The notes below the pieces were generated by a model, which was given only the letters and a program-made list of their open reading frames with translations, did no database searches and had not been told where the DNA came from. From Ectothiorhodospiraceae bacterium (GTDB lineage: Bacteria > Pseudomonadota > Gammaproteobacteria > HK1): a stretch of DNA of 64,000 bases. Shown piece by piece: positions 55,369 to 61,791 of this stretch. The stretch is taken from assembly GCA_024234875.1 (NCBI GenBank), contig JACKNM010000022.1:1-64000 (forward strand). The letters are read 5' to 3'. The first letter of the stretch is position 1. Every line of letters begins with the position of its first letter. Position numbers and translations under genes: made by a program.

Positions 55369-56288
55369 GCCCCACCGCGCCGGAGGTCGAGACGATGGAG
55401 ATCGCGCTCCTGAACGTGTTCTCGGTGGTGCCGTTTCGGCGCATGACGTTTCCGTCGTACCAGCGCCTGCTGCAGACGCTGACCAACGTCGGGCCACAGG
55501 TCGCCTACGGCGCGCGCGTCGACGGGCGGCCGGTCGGCCTCGCGCTGGCGGAGCTCGACGCGGCCGACGCGAGCCGGGCGTCCCTGCTCTCGGTCTTCGT
55601 CGACCACGCGCATCGCGGGCGCGGAGTGGCGACGGCGCTGGTGCGCGCGGTGCAGGGCCACCTCGCCGCGCTCGGCCGCGACGAGGTCGAGGCGTCGTTC
55701 GTCGGCGGCGGTGAGTCGACCCCGGCGCTGCGCGTGGTGCTCGCGCGCTGCGGCTGGGGCGAGCCGGTGGCCACCAAGTGGACCGGGCGCGGCCTCGTCG
55801 CGGACATGGTCAGAGCGCCGTTCATGCGCCGCTTCCGACTGCCGACGGAGTTCGACGTGGTGCCGTGGGTGAGCCTCGATGCGGCGCAGCGTGAGCAGGT
55901 GGCACGGCTCTGCGACGAGGGTTGGGCGCCGCCGGCGCTGGTGCCGTTTCGCAGCGAGGCCTGCCTCGACCCGGTGACGAGCCTCGCGCTCCGCCATCGT
56001 GGCGAGGTCGTCGGCTGGGGGATCAATCAGATCCTCCGGCCCGGTGTGCTCACCTATGCCTGCAGCTACGTGCATCCGCGCTGGCTCGGGCGCGGCCACC
56101 TCATCGGCGTCTACGTGGAGTCCATTCGACGTCATCACCAGCTCCTGCCCGAGCACCCGCGCGGAACGCTGGTGGTGCCACACGAGTTCCCGCGGATGGT
56201 GGAGTTCGCGCGCCGCCATCTCGGACCGCACCTGCAGTCGACGAGCGAGTTCGTCCGCGCGAGCGTGCGGCTGGAGCACGCGGCGTGA
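55365..56288 (+). CDS. GNAT-type acetyltransferase, probably two-domain
   Basis: This 307-residue protein has an N-terminal GNAT domain: VFVDHAHRGRGVATALVRAV contains the acetyl-CoA loop R-G-R-G-V-A. The second half has a similar but degenerate layout (SYVHPRWLGRGHLIGVYVES). The start GTG at 55365 overlaps the stop of oxygenase A; an ATG at 55395 is an alternative. It lies between the two oxygenase copies. N-acylation of the peptide or of a side chain is possible; some such proteins acylate amino sugars instead. Confidence 0.72.
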   Translation: MSPTAPEVETMEIALLNVFSVVPFRRMTFPSYQRLLQTLTNVGPQVAYGARVDGRPVGLALAELDAADASRASLLSVFVDHAHRGRGVATALVRAVQGHLAALGRDEVEASFVGGGESTPALRVVLARCGWGEPVATKWTGRGLVADMVRAPFMRRFRLPTEFDVVPWVSLDAAQREQVARLCDEGWAPPALVPFRSEACLDPVTSLALRHRGEVVGWGINQILRPGVLTYACSYVHPRWLGRGHLIGVYVESIRRHHQLLPEHPRGTLVVPHEFPRMVEFARRHLGPHLQSTSEFVRASVRLEHAA

Positions 56289-57085
56289 GTGCCGCCGCGG
56301 GTGCCGCGGTGCTCGCCGGCTGGCGCGTCGACATGCTGGAGAACGTGCCCTTGCTCGATGTCGAGCAGTGCGCTCGCGCTCGTGACCAGGTGTGCGCGCT
56401 GCGCGAGCACTGGACCCGCCGCCACCCGGATCTGCCGTTCTTCACCCTCGGGGCGACCAACTACTACGACATCGTCGGTGCGCCGGCCGGGACCTACGAG
56501 GCACGGGTCCGCGCGATCAACCCGATCCTCGCGCAGGCCTTCGGCTGGCTCTACGACGCGCTCGCGCTGGCGCTCGAGTCGCGGCTCGGCCTCCCTGTCC
56601 ATTACCCCGAGCAGCTCGCGCTACCCGGCTTCCACGTCTTCGAGGCGCACGAGGCGTTCGCGCGGCCGCGCGCGTTGATGCACCGCGAGTGGTTCGGTCA
56701 GCGCGACCAGGCGAGCACCATGTCCAGCCCCATTCACTGTGACACCGCGCACCTGGTGGTCGACCGGGATTCGCTCGGGCCGATCAACATCAGCCGTCCG
56801 GTCTCGATCACGCTGGCGCTCGATCTCCCGGCCGCCGGCGCCGGGATGTGGGTGTGGGACCTTCGGTTGCAGCAGACCGCCCATCTTCCCGAGACCATCG
56901 TGCGCGGGTTGCTCGCGCGGCGGTCACCGCGTCTACATGCCTACGAGCGCGGAGCCTTTGCGCTGCACAGCGGCCTTCTCTACCATCAGGTCGCCGCGAT
57001 GCCGGCGATGGAGGAGGGCGAGATGCGCCTCACTCTCCAGGGCCATGGTGCGCCGACCCGGGACGCCCTGCGGGTGTTCTGGTGA
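56285..57085 (+). CDS. 2OG-Fe(II) oxygenase-like RiPP tailoring enzyme (copy B)
   Basis: A 266-residue paralogue of copy A. The shared pattern is LPFFTLGATNYYDIV, AQAFGWLYDALALALESRLG and LPGFHVFEAHEAF. The metal triad is His151-x-Asp153 (SPIHCDTAHLVVD) and His234 (HSGLLYHQVAAMP), and Arg248 lies in MRLTLQGHGAP. It has an insertion of about 15 residues before the HxD motif. Its GTG start overlaps the GNAT gene stop by GTGA. Both triads look complete, so both copies may be active, perhaps at different residues. Confidence 0.7.
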   Translation: MSAAAGAAVLAGWRVDMLENVPLLDVEQCARARDQVCALREHWTRRHPDLPFFTLGATNYYDIVGAPAGTYEARVRAINPILAQAFGWLYDALALALESRLGLPVHYPEQLALPGFHVFEAHEAFARPRALMHREWFGQRDQASTMSSPIHCDTAHLVVDRDSLGPINISRPVSITLALDLPAAGAGMWVWDLRLQQTAHLPETIVRGLLARRSPRLHAYERGAFALHSGLLYHQVAAMPAMEEGEMRLTLQGHGAPTRDALRVFW

Positions 57086-58200
57086 ACGCGGCCTCGAGAG
57101 CAGGAAGATCGCCCGCCGCCATGTCTCCTCCACGTGACATCGACCTGCCCCGCCTCGCCATGCCCGAGCCCGCGCGCTTCCTCGCCGAGCACGTGCACGG
57201 GGCTCGCCCCGCGATCTTCACCGACCTGTTCGCCGGTGAGGCGTTGCGTGGTCTCGGCGACGAGGACGCGGTCCGGCGGTCGCTCGGCGACATGGCGATC
57301 TCGCTCAAGGAGGAGTTCACCACCAACGTGCTGCGCAACGGCTTGCGGCTCGATCGCAATCCACCGCGCCCGAGCACCGTCGCCGACTACCTCGACGCGA
57401 TCCGCCGAGACCCGTCGACACGGATGATGTGCACCGAGATGGTCACGCCCGAGCCGGTGCGCGCGCTGTTCTCGCCGCCGGCGCAGGCGGCCGGGCTCGG
57501 CGATCCGGACGACACGCTGTCGCTGCTCTTTCTCGGCAACTCCGGCAACTTCGCCAGCCTGCACTTCGACGGCGACTACCGTCACGTGCTGCTGTACCAG
57601 GTCTTCGGCGAGAAGCGGGTGGTGCTGGTGCCGCCGTGGGCGACCGCGCGCCTGCACCCGGTGCTCAACTTCTCCACCGTGCAGCTCGGCGCGCTCGCGC
57701 TCGACGAGCTGCTCGGCTTCGTGCGCTACGTCGGCGGATGGACCGGCGTGCTCCGCGCCGGCGAGGCGCTGTTCTTCCCCGCCTGCTGGTGGCATTACCT
57801 CGGATACGACACCACCGCGATGTCGGTGAGCTGGCGCTTCGGCCGCAACGCCGAGCGGCGCTTCCTGGCCAAGCGCTGCCACATGAGCCCGGTCATGCTG
57901 CGGCTCGCCGACCTGCTCGACGATCGGCCCGAGCAGGATCCGGGGATCGGGTCGTGGTTCGACGCGATCCGGTCCGAGCACGCCAAGCTCCATCCGAACG
58001 CGCTGGCCAAGGCGCGGGCCCTGGACGCGGTGGCCATGGCGGCGCTGCGCGAGCTCCGGCCCGAGGAATCCACCACCGCTGCACTGGTGGAGCTTCCCGA
58101 GGGTGCGGTGGCGGCGGCGTTCGCCGCCGAGGCGATGCGTGCCTATCCGAACGTGAGCGCGTTCGCGTCCGGGTTCTCGGGTTGGGAACGTCTTGGCTGA
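57082..58200 (+). CDS. Cupin_8/JmjC-like 2-oxoglutarate hydroxylase
   Basis: A 372-residue JmjC/Cupin_8-like protein. His161-x-Asp163 (ASLHFDGDYRHVLLYQVFGE), Lys178 in EKRVVLVPP, and His238 (FFPACWWHYLGYDTTAMS) match the double-stranded beta-helix iron site used in peptide or protein hydroxylation. The first 100 residues are helical. GTG 57082 overlaps the previous stop by GTGA; ATG 57121 is an alternative. It is a third oxygenase of the cluster, of a different family from the paralogous pair. Confidence 0.78.
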   Translation: MNAASRAGRSPAAMSPPRDIDLPRLAMPEPARFLAEHVHGARPAIFTDLFAGEALRGLGDEDAVRRSLGDMAISLKEEFTTNVLRNGLRLDRNPPRPSTVADYLDAIRRDPSTRMMCTEMVTPEPVRALFSPPAQAAGLGDPDDTLSLLFLGNSGNFASLHFDGDYRHVLLYQVFGEKRVVLVPPWATARLHPVLNFSTVQLGALALDELLGFVRYVGGWTGVLRAGEALFFPACWWHYLGYDTTAMSVSWRFGRNAERRFLAKRCHMSPVMLRLADLLDDRPEQDPGIGSWFDAIRSEHAKLHPNALAKARALDAVAMAALRELRPEESTTAALVELPEGAVAAAFAAEAMRAYPNVSAFASGFSGWERLG

Positions 58201-59728
58201 GGCAGCGCTCGGCGCGGCGCCCATCGACGACGGACCGGATGCGCTGGCCACGGTGCGCCTGCTCGCGGCGCGCGGCTCGCACGCCGCACTCGGCGAGCTC
58301 GTCGACGCACCGGAGCCGCTGGCGCGAAGGCGCCTCTCAGACGTTGCCTGGCTGAAGCGCCTCGGCGAGTGCTTTTGCGGCGATCCCGGGTTCCGAGCGG
58401 ACTTCCTGGCCGCCCCCGAGCGCGCGGCGCGAGCACGCGGACTGCGGGTGGCGCCGGAGGATCTGAACGCCTTCCACGCGGCCCAGGGCGGGTCCGACGA
58501 GGACGACCCACGTGCGCGGTGGACCGAGAACATGCACGCGCTGTGGGAGCTCACCCGCGCCGGGCTCGACTGCGAGGGTTGGAATGCGGCGGCGCAGTCC
58601 GGCGCGCGACCCGGGGGCGAGCACTATCGGCGATGGCGGGCGCGCTGCCGCGCTCGTGAGCGTTACGACTTCCCGCCGCACGTCGCCGGCTTCTATCGCC
58701 CCGTGGTCGCGGTGGAGCTCGCCAGTGGCTGCTCCGTCGGCTGCTGGTTCTGCGCCATCTCGGCCGATGGTCTGCGTGCGACCGCCGAGCTCGGCGCCGC
58801 CGAGCGCGCCGAGTGGCACGCGGTCGTCGACGTTCTCGAGCGGACCCTCGGTGCGTCGTCGGCAGCTGCAATCTGCTACTGGGCGACCGATCCGCTCGAC
58901 AACCCGAGCTACGAGTCGTTCCTCGAGGCGTTCCATGCGCGCACCGGCGCATGGCCGCCGACGGTGACCGCGCTGGCCGCGCGTCAGCCCGAGCGGGTGG
59001 CACGCATCCTCGCCCGCGCGGCGCGGCACGGCTGCCTGTCGAACGAGCTGTCGGTCCTGTCGGTGGCGGACCTGCGACGGCTGCACGCGGCATTCCGGCC
59101 CGAGGACCTGCTGTTCACCCCGCTCGTGCTGCAGGGGCGTGGTGCCCACCAGTTCGTCGCCTATCCGCGTGCCGTCCCGGCGCGCAAGGTGCTGGCCGGT
59201 CGGGTGCGCGAGGCGGCAGCGCGCGGGAACGCGATGGCGCGGGAGGCGCAGCCGGGGTCGATCGCGTGTGTCGTCGGTTTCTTGCTGAACCTGGTCGAGC
59301 GTCGAGTGCGCCTCATTCGGCCCTGCACCGCCGACGCGCGTTGGCCCCTCGGCTACGTGGTGCTGGACGAGGCGCGGTACGCAGATGCGCCGGAGCTCGA
59401 GGCACGCATCACGGCGATGACGTCGCGCTGGATGTCGGCGGAGCTGCCGGACGACCGGGTCATCGGCTTCGACCACGGCCTCGAGTTCCGCGTGCTGCCG
59501 AACGGCTTCGAGCTGCGCGGTGCGTGGCAGACCCGCCGCTTCGTCGACCGGCTTCGGCTGCCCGGGCGCCCGTCGTGGCTGGCGATCGGAGTGCTCGTGA
59601 ATGCGGGCGACGCGAGCGCGAGCACCATCGCTCGCCGTCTCGCGGCGGGTGGGATCGACGCCGCTGCGGTGTCGGAGGCGCTCGGCGTGCTCTACGATGC
59701 CGGCGTGCTCGCCCTCGATGCGAGGTGA
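58193..59728 (+). CDS. PoyD-like radical SAM RiPP amino-acid epimerase
   Basis: A 511-residue radical SAM enzyme that converts L- to D-residues in RiPP cores. Cys180, Cys184 and Cys187 form the C-x3-C-x2-C cluster (ELASGCSVGCWFCAIS). The block AICYWATDPLDNPSYESFLE and NELSVLSVADL are characteristic of the PoyD/OspD group. Cys378 (RLIRPCTADARWPLGYVV) is a candidate hydrogen donor, like Cys372 of OspD. The N-terminal 90 residues contain CGDPGFRADFLAAPERAARA, which looks like the NHLP leader motif. TTG 58193 starts it, overlapping the previous gene by eight bases. Confidence 0.88.
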   Translation: MAEAALGAAPIDDGPDALATVRLLAARGSHAALGELVDAPEPLARRRLSDVAWLKRLGECFCGDPGFRADFLAAPERAARARGLRVAPEDLNAFHAAQGGSDEDDPRARWTENMHALWELTRAGLDCEGWNAAAQSGARPGGEHYRRWRARCRARERYDFPPHVAGFYRPVVAVELASGCSVGCWFCAISADGLRATAELGAAERAEWHAVVDVLERTLGASSAAAICYWATDPLDNPSYESFLEAFHARTGAWPPTVTALAARQPERVARILARAARHGCLSNELSVLSVADLRRLHAAFRPEDLLFTPLVLQGRGAHQFVAYPRAVPARKVLAGRVREAAARGNAMAREAQPGSIACVVGFLLNLVERRVRLIRPCTADARWPLGYVVLDEARYADAPELEARITAMTSRWMSAELPDDRVIGFDHGLEFRVLPNGFELRGAWQTRRFVDRLRLPGRPSWLAIGVLVNAGDASASTIARRLAAGGIDAAAVSEALGVLYDAGVLALDAR

Positions 59729-59787
59729 GCGACGGCGCGCCGGGGTGGAAGGTCGCGCTCGAGTCTGGCGGCAGGGGAGACGAGACG

Positions 59788-60324
59788 ATGCGAAAGGCGC
59801 TGTTCATCCTCGGCGATCTGTCCGACTCGGACCTGGACTGGCTGTCGCAGGTCGGGCGTCGAGTCAGCCACGTCGCCGGCGACCACCTGATTCGGGCCCG
59901 CGAGCCGGTGTCGGACATCTTCATCCTGCTCGAGGGGCGGCTCACGGTGCAGGACGCCAGTGGTCGCCAGGTGGTGGCGAGCCTCTACCCGGGTGAGATC
60001 GTGGGCGAGCTCTCGTTCCTCGACAGCCGGCCGCCGAACGCATCGGTGGTCGCGGCCGAGCGCGTGGTCGCCCTCGCCATCTCGCGTGAGCTACTGCGCG
60101 CCCGGCTGGAGAGCGACTCCAAGTTCGCCGCCCATTTCTACCGCGCGCTGGGCGTCTTCCTCGCGAGTCGCCTGCGTCAGACGATGGGCCGGCTCGGCTT
60201 CGGTGCCGGTGACGCCCTGGAGGACGACGAGTCGGTCGACGAGCTGGACCCGGAGCTGCTCGACCAGACCGCGCTCGCCGGGCGCCGCTTCGAGCGGCTG
60301 CTCGCGCGGTTCCGCTCGGGTTGA
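59788..60324 (+). CDS. NHLM-type cyclic-nucleotide-binding-fold protein
   Basis: This 178-residue protein is a single cNMP-binding fold (SDIFILLEGRLTVQDASGRQ, YPGEIVGELSFLDSRPPNAS) without a helix-turn-helix, so it is not a classic transcription factor. MRKALFILGDLSDSDLDWLS is typical of small proteins in NHLM export loci. GGGGAG eight bases before ATG 59788 sets the start; an upstream GTG at 59725 overlaps the epimerase stop but is less likely. It may control the transporter or the pathway. Confidence 0.8.
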   Translation: MRKALFILGDLSDSDLDWLSQVGRRVSHVAGDHLIRAREPVSDIFILLEGRLTVQDASGRQVVASLYPGEIVGELSFLDSRPPNASVVAAERVVALAISRELLRARLESDSKFAAHFYRALGVFLASRLRQTMGRLGFGAGDALEDDESVDELDPELLDQTALAGRRFERLLARFRSG

Positions 60325-60348
60325 TTCGGGTGACGAGGACCTCTCGGC

Positions 60349-61791
60349 ATGGCGAGTGACGACCAGCGCAAGATCTTCCGCCAACAGGCGCTCGAGCAGC
60401 TGTCGTCGCCCGAGCAACTCGACCAGCTCCTGCAGGTCACCAGCCGCAAGAGCTGGATCGCGATCGGAACCCTGGCGGCGGGCGTGCTGGCGGCGCTGGT
60501 GTGGAGCGTGCTCGGTCAGATCCCGATCACCGTCGACGGCACCGGAATCCTGGTCCACCCACGCCGCGTGGTGTCGCTCCAGAGCCCCGCCTCGGGCCGG
60601 ATCGTGTCGTTGGACGTCGCGGTCGGCGACGAGGTCCGACGTGGGGACGTGATCGCCACCATCAGCCAGCCGGAGCTCGCGCAGCAGCTCGAGCAGGAAC
60701 GGGTGCGTCTCACCGAGACGCGCAGCCGCAACACCCAGACCTCCGCCATGGCCGGTCAGCGCCTGAAGCTGCAGCGCGAGGGCATCGAGCGCAAGCGGGC
60801 GCTGCTGCGTGACCGCATCGCGTCGCTGCAGTCGTCGGCCGACACCCAACGCCAGCGATCCGAGCGTTACGTGGCCGAGCAACGCGCGAACGTGATGCAG
60901 ACCCGCAAGGTGCAGGAGACGGTCGGCAAGGCGCTGGAGGAACGCTACCGCAGCTACCTGGAGCTGAAGAAGGAGGGTCTGAGCTCGCAGGACGTGGTCC
61001 TCGACGCACGCCAGCGCGTGCTCGACAACCAGCTCCAGCGCGCCGACCTCGACCTCCAGATCCAGCAGATCGAGCTGCGACGGCTGGAGGCGGAGGAGCG
61101 CTACCAGCAGCAGATGGATCAGGTCGAGGAGCTGCGTGCGCAGCTCCAGGACCTCGACATCGAGGAGGCCCAGCTCGCCCAGCAGGAGATCGAGACCTCG
61201 GCCGATCGCGAGCTCCGCATCCAGGAGCTACAGCGCAACATCGAGCGGCTGGAGGCGGAGCTCGCCGGCAAGGGGCAGGTGACCAGCGAGTTCACCGGAC
61301 GGGTGCTCGAGGTCACCGTCGGCCCCGGCCAGATCGTCGCCGCCGGCCAGCGCATCGGCGCGGTCGAGGCCATCGACCCGGAAGGGAAGCTGGTCGGTGT
61401 CGCCTACTTCTCGGTCGGTGACGGCAAGAAGATCGTCGAGGGCATGGAGGTTCGGATCACGCCGTCGACGGTCGAGCGTGAGCGCTTCGGCAGCATGAAG
61501 GCGGTGGTCACCAGCGCCTCGACGTTCCCGGTGACCACCGACGCGGTGGCGAGCGTGATCGGGCACCGGGAGGTGGCCGGCGAGCTGACCCAGGGGACGA
61601 GCCGGATCCAGGTCTTCGCCGAGCTCGAGAGCGACCCCGCGACCGCCACCGGCTATCGCTGGACCTCCGGTGGAGGGCCTCCGGACCCGGTGACCGCCGG
61701 GACCACCACCGCGGTTCGGGCGACGGTCGAGTACCGCCGCCCCATCACCTTCGTGATCCCAATCCTGAGGCGCTGGAGTGGAACCGGCTAA
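60349..61791 (+). CDS. NHLM-type HlyD-family secretion adaptor
   Basis: This 480-residue membrane fusion protein of the HlyD family has an N-terminal soluble segment, one transmembrane helix (IAIGTLAAGVLAALVWSVLG, about 45-65), a biotinyl-lipoyl-like hairpin (SLQSPASGRIVSLDVAVGDE, then TGRVLEVTVGPGQIVAAGQR), and a long coiled-coil between about 110 and 310 (QQMDQVEELRAQLQDLDIEE). It couples the ABC exporter to the outer envelope. The transporter gene overlaps its end by 14 bases. The short N-terminal domain is typical of NHLM secretion proteins. Confidence 0.9.
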   Translation: MASDDQRKIFRQQALEQLSSPEQLDQLLQVTSRKSWIAIGTLAAGVLAALVWSVLGQIPITVDGTGILVHPRRVVSLQSPASGRIVSLDVAVGDEVRRGDVIATISQPELAQQLEQERVRLTETRSRNTQTSAMAGQRLKLQREGIERKRALLRDRIASLQSSADTQRQRSERYVAEQRANVMQTRKVQETVGKALEERYRSYLELKKEGLSSQDVVLDARQRVLDNQLQRADLDLQIQQIELRRLEAEERYQQQMDQVEELRAQLQDLDIEEAQLAQQEIETSADRELRIQELQRNIERLEAELAGKGQVTSEFTGRVLEVTVGPGQIVAAGQRIGAVEAIDPEGKLVGVAYFSVGDGKKIVEGMEVRITPSTVERERFGSMKAVVTSASTFPVTTDAVASVIGHREVAGELTQGTSRIQVFAELESDPATATGYRWTSGGGPPDPVTAGTTTAVRATVEYRRPITFVIPILRRWSGTG

